From positions 5,156,001 through 5,220,000 of the forward strand of contig OZ026845.1 of assembly GCA_964023205.1 (NCBI GenBank): 64,000 nucleotides of DNA, in the 5' to 3' direction. The notes beneath the pieces were generated by a model. That model worked only from the letters and a program-made list of their open reading frames with translations, searched no databases and had not been told where the DNA came from. This document shows, piece after piece, positions 22,131 to 33,320 of this stretch (position 1 is its first letter; each line of letters starts with the position of its first letter). The translations under genes were made by a program, and so were the position numbers. Source of the stretch: Lutraria lutraria. Lineage: Eukaryota; Mollusca; Bivalvia; Venerida; Mactridae.

Positions 22131-22420
22131 CAAAATATGAAAATCTTTGTTCACAATATATGCTCTGACAATCCTTCAAATTAATATTAACAGTATGTTA
22201 ACAGACCCTTGTTTATACCATATTATGTACCTAAATTATTGCTACAAACAAAATACTACCTCTTTCTGTTCTCTTATCTGTTGTATCTGTTCAATATTCA
22301 TTGTGTCTGATCCTACCATACGTTGTGAAAACTCCTTCAGGGTAACAGAATGTACAGGTGGCTGCTTAACAGCTGCTGTAATAATATTGACCTTATTTTG
22401 TGTGGATAGTATGCTTGGTT

Positions 22421-22499
22421 AAAACAAGAGGGCCAAGATGGCCCTATATCGCCCACATGACAATCATTGTTTACTCATTAAAACATTGTTTTGAACCTT
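22421..22499 (-). mobile_element. Stub of the border element at the copy 1/2 junction
   Basis: Only the last 79 bp of the element (the GGGCCAAGATGGCCC hairpin end) remain before the sequence jumps to the LINE tail. Copies 2 and 3 show the full element at the same place. Confidence 0.88.
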
Positions 22500-22604
22500 T
22501 ATGTTTACTCCCATGTCGCATGTAAATTATGTATATATTTGTATTATGTAAATGATGATGAGCCATGGCTCAAGTCAAGTAATAAAGTATCTGTTCTGTT
22601 CTGT
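22500..22604 (+). mobile_element. Duplicated LINE 3' tail, copy 2
   Basis: Matches 7,765-7,866, ending AATAAAGTATCTGTTCTGTT. It was brought along by the duplication rather than inserted anew: it starts at the breakpoint, and the sequence after it matches copy 1. Confidence 0.88.
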
Positions 22605-22736
22605 ATAATTGATTTTTAAGCACTATATATTGTACTTAGCATGCTCTTCTTTGTGTCAAAATGCATCTATAATGTATTGTTGAGCTATGTTTATACTTGA
22701 CTAGTTGTCAATATAATTTATCAATGTTGCATTTTT

Positions 22737-23680
22737 AGCTCACATGACACAAAGTGACAAAGTGAGCTATTAGGATCACTCTCCGTCCGGCGTCCGGTGT
22801 CGTGCGTCGTCAAACTTTATGTTGTGACCACACTAGGGGCCACAATTTTGGCTCAATTTTAGCAAAACTGGATCAGAACGTTAATATCAACAAAATCTCG
22901 GACGAGTTCGATATTCGGCCATTTGGGGTCAAAAACTAGGTCACCAGGGCCAAATAAGGGAAAACCTTGTGAACACTTTAGAAATCACTGTTTTGATTGT
23001 ATCTTCATGAAACTTTGTCAGAATGGTTATTTAAATAATATGTAGGTCAAGTTTGAAAATGGGTAATTTCTGTAGTAAAATTAGGTCACTAGGGCAAATT
23101 GCTGGAAAACCTTGTGAACACTCTAGAAGTCACTGTTTTGATTGGATGATCATGAAACCTTGTCAGAATGTTTGTCTTCATAATATCTTGGACGAGTTCG
23201 AACATGGGTCATCTTGGGTCAAAAATTAGGTCGCTAGGTCAAATCTTATGAAAAACCATGTTAACACTGTAGGTCAAGTATAAATATGGGTCATCTGGGG
23301 TCAATAACTAGGTCACAAGGTCAAATCTTAGGAAAACCTTGTTAACACTGTAGATGTCACAGTTTTAATTGGATCTTGGCCAAACCTTGTCAGATTGTTT
23401 GTCTTAATGATATTAAGGACAAGTTCAAATATGGGTCACCTAGGGTCAAGAACCAGGTCACAAGGTCAAATCTTAGGAAAACCTTATTAACACTTAAATG
23501 TCAAATTTTGATCGTATCTTCACCAAACCTAGTCAGACTGTTTGTCTTAATGATATGTGAGACAAATTCGAACATAGGTCGTCTGGGGTCAAAAACTAGG
23601 TCACCGGTTCAAAACAATGTTTTAATGAGTGAACAGTGATTGTCATGTGAGCGATATAGGGCCATCTTGGCCCTCTTGTT
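22737..23680 (+). mobile_element. Border element, copy 2, plus orientation
   Basis: Same element as 7,998-9,103, but about one monomer shorter, which shows monomer number changing between copies. It ends with the intact AGGGCCA-TCT-TGGCCCT hairpin. Confidence 0.8.
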
Positions 23681-24991
23681 ACATTTGTTCTTACTAAATG
23701 TACATTATTATAAATGAAACAAGTTTAAAACTGATATTATGTACTCATCACGCTCATCATTTGTAAATACACATTTTAAGTTTTTTAACCATTAATTGTT
23801 GCATTCATTTAAATTTATTCACATGCTTTATTTAAGAATGTTTTCATATATTATTGATGTTGGTAATTTGTGCCCTTAACCATTTTCTTTTTATTTCGTT
23901 TCTTCATAAACACTCCATATCTTATAATATTTTGACAAATAGATAGTATTTTATCAAATTATTATGTTGAAATGATTTTTTTTCTTTTTAAAAAGAACAT
24001 TATACACCTTCTCCGCCACTGTTCTGAATTATCATCTCAAATACATTCTTAAGGATAAGACCGTCGCAAAATGTACTTGTTTAAATACTTAGCTTACTCT
24101 CATCTATTGGTATCATTTCAAAAAACAACTTTATATCTCATATGTTAGTTCAAGCCATATTCTGCGTAAAGCAGTAATTATCTTTCATGTTAACCATTGT
24201 CTTTGTCACGTCATTTGTAATTTCACGTATGTAATTGTATGTTCTCATGGGCCTCAGTGCCTACTGATTTCAAAATAAACTATATCCATCCATATATTCA
24301 CAATGTATATTCAACTATTCGCACATCCAATAGATATACATTGTACGTTCAAGTATATCTAAATCAAAAGTTTGCAGAAAATGTTTGTTGCGACTTGACA
24401 TGTACGCGTGTTTTGATTCAAGAAATACGTTGAAAGCAATCATATTGTAATTCCTCTCTGTGATCGATGTTTCATAATCTCAGATAAAGTAAAACAGTTT
24501 GATTTGTAAATGCTTTGTAATGTTCTTGTGGCGTTATGAGCTTGATGTACACTTTGTCTTTATGACCTTATGTTGTGAAAGAATATTTGGCATGTTTACC
24601 ACCATTACAATGAGACGTAAAAAGGTGTATGTTTCTGGTTACTTACTCATTTTTTGTTTTTGTTTTATTATTGAAAGATTCTTCGAGCCCAATAAAATGT
24701 CGAGAGTCGAGGAAAAAATATTAGGGTCAGATTAATATCAGATAACCTGAAACAAACCATGTTGACGTCTGAGTATAGATTTGTCACTTATATTTTTCAA
24801 CACAATGTACTGATAATAACATATTCAATGTTCAAATTACGTATCAATATAGACACAACAATTGACTCGATCATGCTTAATGAACGCGAGTGGGTTAAAG
24901 AAAAAAAAACATCGATAATAATGCATTATTTGGTATTTATTAGCCATTTATATAGCGTGCGTGATACTTCTTGAAATAGCCATAGCGTGCT
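23681..24991. other. Downstream flank of protease copy 2
   Basis: Equivalent to 9,104-10,395, with an extra 19 bp near 23,940 shared with copy 3. No gene is recognised. The poly(A) signal AATAAA is at 24,941-24,936 (minus). Confidence 0.5.
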
Positions 24992-26608
24992 TTAGGTGAA
25001 ACAATTTTCGCAAGAAGTCTTAATCCAGCTGCCGAACGAAGACACTCGTGCGTAGACACTTGGATGCGTCACTTCACCGTTGACATGGCAACCTGATCGT
25101 CCCCAGGAAGTCACTCCGGCAAGCATGCCTTGACACACGACTGGACCACCACTATCGCCCTAAAAACATTAATATACAATTCGTTTGTTTTACGTTCATC
25201 TACGTATTAATTACGCTGTTGTTGAGAAGAAATGAATACCTACTTTATAAAAATACACATGCGCTACACTAGGACACATAAATGTAATCGTATTGACATA
25301 CATGTGTATAAAATGCGATTTGTAAATAATAAACTTGAATTATAAAGCTACTACAAGATAGGTGAATTTGGCCATTATTGAGTATGTTGGTTTGCGGTTA
25401 TGCGACTCAAACTTTTTACATTACATTTGTATATACAAATCATGTTTGTACAGGAAGAACATGTTTGGGTCAGGGGATTTTGGTATGAGTCACGTATCTG
25501 AAAACCAAAGATGGCATTAAAACGATAGAAAATCTTCCGGAATATCGTGTGTGATCTTCAGTTTTGGTTGTAAACGATAGGCGAGATTGAAACAAGTAAA
25601 AAATGCAATGCAATGAAAAGCACGTCCGTTGAAACATATGAACTGATGTATAAGAAACACAATTTAAAGGTGTGTAGAAACACTTACATTACATGAACCA
25701 GTACCAGATCCTTCCTTCCCCATCACACACAGGTGTTGGGAAAGTATATTACTGGTTCCCCAGTGAGAAATACATTCTGAAGAGCTTAATGCAGTAACGT
25801 CAGCTTTCATGAGAACACTCGCCCCGGATCCAGTTTCTGTAATGTACAATTTGTACAGTACTATTTCGAAGTTTTTGGCAGATTCTTCAAATAAACATTT
25901 TTATCATACTCGATGTAAAATTAGATAATAGCTCAAACAACCCTGGGGCGGCATATTAGGCTTATCTTGTTTCCTCGATCATTTTGTTTTGACACTGACA
26001 GATCTGATGCATATAACAAAGCCATTTTTATTCTACTTTTACATTTATATAAAGTGACAGTGTAATCATTTGTAAATGCAATTTTACCTGTTACTCCCCA
26101 TCCACTGATTACGCACGTTTCATCTTCGAACAAAAGTTCGGGATTTTGGTTCAAGGCGATAATGTTTTTGTTGATGTTGTTATTATCAAGGACCAATTTG
26201 AGAACTGCCACGTCATTTGGAAAACCTCCCGATCCTTGGCCGTAACTTGGATGCTAAATATAAATTATACTTGACACAGAATTATTTCCAGTTGTTCATC
26301 TTGAAATTGTACAATGTTTTAGTGTTCATCATCATAGTATCAACAAACAGATGAGACAGGATTGAAACCAAAGAAAATTATGGCAGAAAAAATTGTTTGT
26401 TTCCGTCTCATGCTCGTTCAAAGTAGGGTCGGTAGATCGGTACTCTCATGGCTGTTAAAAGCGTGTGGAAAAGTAAAATAACTGAATAAATGGATGGGTC
26501 GTTCATCGAGTGTTATATAGACTTCGCGGGAAATTACCGTGTCAGGTAATCAGAAACAACAACTTGTTACGCCTAACATCAATACAAAAGTGTATTTCCC
26601 CCCCCCCC

Positions 26609-26647
<39 letters not shown>

Positions 26648-28640
26648 TTGGAAAAATGACCTTTCCGCACCGTAAAAACCTGAATTTCTGGCAAAATCCT
26701 GTAAACTTTTACCCCTGCTTATTTTGCCAGGGATATAAATTGTGCTCAAGATTCGGGATTTATAATTTCATTTAGCAAAAGATAAATATTACACAGCTTA
26801 CGGTACAATTAGAGTTTATAGAAGTCAGCTATTTCATGGATTATTATTTCGCTTCTCATATATATCTAACCCAGTTCAACAAGTGTAGTATACTAAGTTA
26901 ATTAATGATGATGTTATTGATGAATAAGGAAAATATACTATATGATACCTGTATGATAGTTTGAATATCAAACCATATATAATTTCCGGGATTGGAAAAG
27001 TCGTGCAAATCCACAACAATGGCCAGATTACTCGCAGTCCTTAAAATAGATCATACTTCCTATTTTTACTAACTACACACACAATACCATGATACATATA
27101 TAGTAATAGTATATATGTAATTCAGTACTGTTATGTAAATATTTAACAAACCAGAGTTCATGGGATGTAAGAAGACGCTGCAGATTTCGAACTCAAGCAA
27201 GACCAGGCGTCGAGGTTATAAAACTTTAGATCTGTCTCAAGTCTTGTATATGATTCTAAATTAATTATTATCAGACGATAATGTTGATACGTTTTTTATC
27301 TCTTTCTTTTCAACCACAATACTTTGAGAATGCAATAAAGATTTGAATCACTGACTGTTTTAAGGGACTTAGATTTCGGCAGTTTTTCGCATTTTTCTGA
27401 GTTTCGAATATTGAACATCTATATTATATATATGTATATTGAAAATGGAAGTCAGACAAACGATTTCGAACTTTCGCATTTCGAAGCTCAACCGTAACTT
27501 TAAATTTTAAACATAAATAATAGAATATTGATAACAACTTACTGTCCGTCAACACAATGTGCAGCTGTCAGAACCCATCCATTACCAATTACAGAGCCAC
27601 CACACATATGGTAACCGTTGTTAAGGAGTGTCACCTGATGAGGGAATTCCCCAGGGTAAGCTTCATTTCCATTGATTATACGACTGTTTTGAAACAATCT
27701 GGGTTCTACGGGTTTCTCCAAATATAAGGTGGCCGCAGAAGCCACAGCTAAATGGAATAGAACAAAATGTTATTTTCAGATTTATACAAAAGTTCATCGT
27801 CGTGTTTATAAATACATAAATAACACATAGCTTTGTGGGTAACAGTAAAAATGTCAGCCTGGGGAAAGTACTGTTATCGAAGGCCGAGGGTAACAGAACT
27901 TTTCGAGGGCTGACATTTTTACTGTTACCCACAATGTAAGCTATGTGTTATTTATTTTATTACCACAATTTTTTTTCAAAAAAATACTTAAACAATTTAC
28001 TATCACCTATGTGACAGTAAAAAATACTGTAACAAAATTACTGTTACCTATGTGACAGTAAAAAAATACTGTTAGAAATTTACTATTACCCTGTGACAGT
28101 AAAAAAATACTGTTAGAAATTTACTATCACCCAATGACAGTAAAAAAATGTTCAGTCACGTGATACCATGAATATAACAGTAAAAATGTTACCTGTTTGC
28201 CTATGGGAAATTAACATTACGAAAAAGTGAGGGGTAATAATAATGAATATACATGAAAAGCATAATCACTTAAACATATACATGACCAGTGTTTATATAA
28301 CATAAGTAAAACAATTATTTCACTTTCTTGATCGCACAAAAATTCTAAGAGAATAAACTACTAGCATAAAATAAACTATTGAGAGTTCAAAATAGTATAA
28401 TAAAACAGAACAAAATACTCTATCGATCAACGTGTTTCTGTGGTACATTTCATTTTAATTATTTTAAAATTTAAAAATATGTACAGCTTTCAGGTCAGTC
28501 GTTAGCGAATGAGCATATACAATAAAACACAGTAGGAAAAACGTAAAATTTTCACTAAATATGAAAAATGACAGAAGACATACATCTAAATAATTTAACT
28601 TACCAACGAAAGCGAGAAGACAAGCTCCAGTGATATGCAT
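24992..28640 (-). CDS. Secreted chymotrypsin-like serine protease, copy 2 (6 exons, 271 aa)
   Basis: Exons (minus): 28,640-28,604; 27,747-27,543; 27,039-26,949; 26,253-26,088; 25,836-25,688; 25,159-24,992. Exon lengths and phases are identical to copy 1 and every GT-AG pair is kept. The protein has the same signal peptide, R|IING activation site, His76/Asp125/Ser219 triad and Gly at the S1-pocket position 189. Residue 43 is Tyr, as in copy 3, giving EAYPGEFP, which is nearer the family norm than the Asn of copy 1. Intron 2 is about 100 bp shorter than in the other copies. Promoter TATAAAAG at 28,695-28,688 and the 14-bp palindrome are unchanged, so the gene looks functional. Confidence 0.93.
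27816..27954. repeat. Foldback in protease intron 1, copy 2
   Basis: Same inverted arms as 13,295-13,433. The adjoining 43-bp-type repeats (to about 28,190) differ by a few bases from copy 1. Confidence 0.88.
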
Positions 28641-28669
28641 CTTGGTACGCTAGATGTTGTATCTGACTT

Positions 28670-28695
28670 AGAGACCGGTCTCTCTGGCTTTTATA
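28670..28695 (-). promoter_or_regulatory. TATA-box promoter with palindrome, protease copy 2
   Basis: TATAAAAG at 28,695-28,688 and AGAGACCGGTCTCT at about 28,670-28,683, unchanged from copy 1. Confidence 0.75.
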
Positions 28696-29610
28696 CTGTG
28701 TGTTTTCATCATGGGAACCTTACGTATGTTGCAATTCTGAGAGACAAGCATGTGGTTGATCACCTTTTTCAATGCTCAAGTGAAATAAATTCACCAATTT
28801 ATTTGAAATTCATGCCCATTGTTGTGCTCTTGATCCCCAAATCGTGTTTTGTTAAGTGTTGTTACGTGTGTATAACCTATATAATGATACAATATTAGGA
28901 GAAATAAACGACGAACGAACACTTCAAGACACTTGACAACATGAATAAGCACGTAGAACAGTAATATATGGTTGAAACTTTATCAACAAATTTCTCGACG
29001 TATGTTCCAGTTGAAATAATGTTTAATTTATTTGTTTCGGTTGTTGCTTAAATTTTCAATTACCTCTGTGAAATTTGGGGATTTTATCGAACCGAAAATA
29101 TTGAGAGATTGAAAACGTAAAAGCAATTACAAATTCAATTGCTGTATACGCGGAAGTTGGTGTTGATATCCATTGATTATGTATGTAGACAAATACGCAT
29201 TACTAGTTCATGTTTTCCAAGATAAAAGTTCAAATTGTGAAATCAATACTTCAAACAGAAATTAAATAGAAAATTTAGGAAATAACATCATGAGCACCAC
29301 GTGGGTATACAAAGTTCAGAACTGGATTTTCAGAAGCGTGGTATTACCCGGAATCAAATAATGTTTGGACATTCATTATATCATGTATTTAAATTACGAA
29401 TCAACGAATATATGATATGTAAATAGTGCGAATATTGCACAGCAAATGATGAACTTTTAAAAGAATTCGTTCACTATATCTCAAAATATTGCGTGTAAAG
29501 AAATACAGAAATGTAATGTTAAAAGTAAGACTTGGTCTCATAAATTATTAAGCTAAATTGATCGACTCTTGAACATTCTTAGGGATGAAATATGGCGTTA
29601 ATAATTTTCG

Positions 29611-30020
29611 ATGAGGGATATAGAAGGTAGATTTCACTTTCTTTTTGTCAGGCCTTTATACAGTCAACTTAGAAATATTTTCATTCTCTTATTTTATCCA
29701 AGTAGACGTAATTACATATATAGACAAATTGTTATCAGTATAATGAAACAAATAAATTTATATTTAATATGTGGAGTGTTCTGTATTTTTTGCATTAAGG
29801 CTTTCACACTAAGAAATAGGCAAATATTTTACTCATCACCTATGCATTCCTATGTTAATTTATTAAATATGATGTATTCGTAATTCGTACTCAATTCCTA
29901 TTAACTACACATGAATTAACTGATTGGCACGTTAGTTCTTTTAACTATGTGTATGTTTTTTATTTAAAGTTCACGACGATAAGCCGTGATGCTAAGTCAA
30001 ATAAAGTTTTGTTCTGTCCC
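29611..30020 (+). pseudogene. LINE 3'-end relic, copy 2
   Basis: Duplicate of 15,079-15,486 with the same broken reading (GRFHFLFVRPLYSQLR) and the same AATAAAGTTTTGTTCTGTCC end. Confidence 0.65.
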
Positions 30021-30432
30021 ATTGAATTTTTTTTCCAACTGTGTAATCACGTGATTGATTAAATAGCAGCAGTGTTCATAAAGCGTGGAGATTAGTGTCT
30101 GAAGAATATGTAAATAGAAGCTATGAAAATCTGAGGGTGTATCGTTTGTAATTAGGTCAGATGTTTTTCATATATACATTATGTAAAAAGGAACAAAGGG
30201 CCATAACTCATTAAAAATTAACATGGACAAAACCTGCTGAGGGCACGCACAATTTGGCTAAATACTTATCACTTCGGTGAAGTTTCTTTGAATTCTTGCA
30301 AGTAGTTGCTGAGAAATCGTCCAGACAAATTTTGTCTAGATGCACGGACCGACCGACCGACCATCCGAAGGACTGTCAAGGCAATCGAATACAAACCCCA
30401 TATGTTTCATACCTTGGGGGGGTATAACAAAA

Positions 30433-32910
30433 AAATGGTGAAATGATCTATGAGTGGTGCTCAGTAAAACAGATTCGTCACACAGCTTCTTATTGACCCC
30501 ATATGGTGTGATACAGGGTCAGTAAATCATTATTGGGCTCTAGTTAAATTATTATTGGGCTCTAGTTATCGCTATCGCTTCAGTCCAGTATTAATTTATG
30601 GACCATGTATGACATCATTTCAGGTCGGTATGAAGCAGTGCAATTAATAGTTCGGGAGTAATCGGAAACGTATAATAAGACAAAATAAGGCAATAACAAT
30701 AAAAACAAGACAAGGTTTCAGTATTTATGAACATAAAAATCATGGTGTTTTAACAATTCAAGTTTTATTGTCAATTAAACTTTCAAGTGTCTGAAAATTC
30801 AATGAACATTAACAACCAACAAACATAACTGCTGCAAAACTCACAAAATTCCAGACTCAACAGCAGAGATATATATTCAATATTCTACTCTGACATTAAT
30901 GCAACAGCGTCAAGATTGTATAACTCATAAGTCATATTGACACACGAGACACCATCGGATAAGAAACGTTCATGTTTTATAATCTTGTTACACATGTAAA
31001 ACGTAAATACATTCATAATGAGAACTAGTAGCATGTAGCCCAAGGTCATCTCAACAGAATGTAAACAGGTAAACAACAATGCATATAATTCGTCATGAAA
31101 ACAATATGCAGCAACAATAAGATAATCTTTTTATAACAAAACCTTATACACATGTACATTTATTCAGTATTTCCTCTATATTTCAAATTAATCAAGTGAG
31201 TCTGCCTCAATATCAACACCTTTTTAGGCCCCAAAAATGGCCCTTATGTCAAAGTTTTACTGTGTACAATTTTTGTAAAAAGAAAATTTCATATGAAGTC
31301 AAACCTGTGAAGAAAGGCCACCCTTGGGAAAAACATGAATGTGACCTTTATTGACAGATGACCTTGAACCAGAGGTCATTTTGTTCTAAATACTAGTAAT
31401 CAATGACGTTTATTTTAATGAATGTCCATTATTCACACTTTCACAGGATGGCCTTTATTCACAGGTGGCCACTAACACAGTTTTCACAGTATAATCTAAT
31501 GTCACTATACCAGGGTCCAAGGTATACCATCTAGTTTGAAGGCAAGTATCAGAATCAAACATTGGAACTCAAAATAACCACAATTACAGACAAGAATCAC
31601 CATTTCAATATGCTACAACTGGAGTACGAATACAAAGTATATGAAAGCCATTTTATATAGATGAAGACCCGTAACAAAGACCATGAATGCTTTAATGTCT
31701 TAAAATTGATCTACATCTAAGTACAAGCACATGTCCATAGTGATATCACACCAGTAGCACATTCTGAAGCTAACCATGTAATATTTCATGCCCTAATAGG
31801 CTAAATAAACTTGCTTCAGCAAACATTCCCCTAAAAATACAACAGGGTTCTAATTTGACACTTAAAACGACATTTTGACTCTTGAAATAAGCAAATGATT
31901 AAAGCTTCTTTATTTGTACTAATTTACTACGATTTTAGTTGGAAATTGTGTTGACTCTTCAATTATTATTAGGCCTAATTGAACTTAAGAAGCAGGTTAA
32001 AAAATCAGAAAAATCGGGACTTATATTAATGCTAAGCTTTGAAAGTTTTCTTTTTAAAAAAATCAACAGTAGTATGGATATTAACAATAAATATCCATAA
32101 AAAATTGTACTTGAATAGCAGAAACTTTTTAAAACTACAGAACATATTGACACTAACTTTTTCAAGAGGTAGTCAGCATGACTACTTGCATAGATAATGA
32201 GGAAGTCCTTGCAAATTATAGGTAGTCCTCATTTTAATACATAAAAATAATTATGTTTGTCATTTTATTCCAATGCCTTTATTTCAAGTGCACTTTATTA
32301 GAATACAAGACAAGTATGAACATCAGCTTTTCACAAATGTATTGAACAAAGTTATACAGGTTACATCACATCAGATCTAACAAAAGTTTGTAAGCTTTAT
32401 TACTAGATTCACTTAAATTTATAGAATTCAGGTCACCCAAATTTCAGATAGCCGGACGGGATACAGAACTTGGAAACCTAGGTAGTCCTTGGAGAAAATA
32501 GGTAGCCTCGGGCTAACGGACCATTGTTAGTGTCGAGCCCTGCAACCAAGTATTTCTTATATTGCCCAATAAAACAAAATGGACAGATCTTGTCATACAG
32601 ACATCACTATCTGAATTTATCATCAGATGAAAAATAGGAAAATAAACATTTGAACAACCTTCTTCCCTAGAAAACTGTATAAGATTATGTTCAAATATCC
32701 AATCAATATATTTATGTCAAAAATGAAAATGCATGATTTATCCATTTAAACATCTATCCATCACAAGTTAACATATTAACATCATGAAGCATAACTTTCC
32801 ATCCACCTTAATTATATTTCTTAAATTAACACAAAGTTGGGTCAATAATCAAAAATCACAAATATAACAATTATACTCTGTCTTCTCTGACCATGGTTAG
32901 AGTATTGGTG
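30433..32910. other. Intergenic segment, copy 2
   Basis: Equivalent to 15,731-18,450 with the MITE at 31,295-31,490. About 190 bp present in copies 1 and 3 are missing near 31,972. No gene is recognised. Confidence 0.45.
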
Positions 32911-33127
32911 CCTCCATGGTCTGGTGGTTTTAGTCTCTGACTATTAATCAATGCCCTAAAAGTGCTGAGTTCAAATCTCACAAGAGACCAAGTTTTGCTA
33001 GCTAGCTTACAGAAGGTCATCAAGGGATCTACCAAGGTGTAGTACGCCTGGGTACTCCTTATCTGCCATTAAACCTTGAAGTTGCCAAATGACCCTAGCT
33101 GATGCCGTCAGCCTGACCTTAAACCAC
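32911..33127 (+). mobile_element. tRNA-derived SINE, copy 2
   Basis: Duplicate of the SINE at 18,447-18,662, with the same A- and B-box-like motifs. Confidence 0.6.
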
Positions 33128-33320
33128 GGAGACAAAAATACACAATAACACTGATAGAATATTCATTTATTCCATGGGACAGATTTCAAATCACTGTCAT
33201 TCACATATGCACATAATTATATTACATGTGTGCTTGATTCTTATTATTAATTTTAACACTGATTACTGATACTGCCATCTGGGAAACACGCAAAGAAGTC
33301 CTTTAACCACTAACTGAAGT

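Larger units (their letters stand above)
18857..22375 (-). pseudogene. SUGP1: Orphan SUGP1 3' exons (G-patch cassette), copy 1
   Basis: Six exons: 22,375-22,260; 21,915-21,738; 21,132-21,035; 20,266-20,112; 19,783-19,654; 18,883-18,857. All splice sites and frames are intact. They encode the last ~234 residues of SUGP1: a coiled segment ([16 protein letters not shown]), an acidic [11 protein letters not shown] block, [19 protein letters not shown], the G-patch ([18 protein letters not shown]) and the invariant end [16 protein letters not shown]...NNPRRPYY. Upstream of the first exon the sequence breaks into a 79-bp repeat stub and then copy 2. There is therefore no promoter, SURP exon or start codon. 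The likely poly(A) signal is also lost (AATATA at 18,707-18,702). Differences from copy 3 include Ser for Ala in the first half and Ser for Thr in GLG-T-EAQG. It is most likely a partial duplicate without independent expression. Confidence 0.88.
7564..22499. repeat. Tandem unit, copy 1
   Basis: First of three direct near-identical units. In order it has a LINE 3' tail, a hairpin-ended 150-bp-monomer element (+), a serine protease gene (-), a LINE relic, MITE and SINE copies, six SUGP1 3' exons (-), and a 79-bp stub of the same element in minus orientation. Copy 1 has its own indels, including loss of about 168 bp near 15,530 relative to copies 2 and 3. Its right end is a break inside the repeat element. 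Confidence 0.93.

Noticed and set aside
22147..22422. 91-codon plus-strand frame conserved in all units
   Set aside because: It is antisense to the 116-bp SUGP1 exon and its acceptor, a shadow of the real gene.
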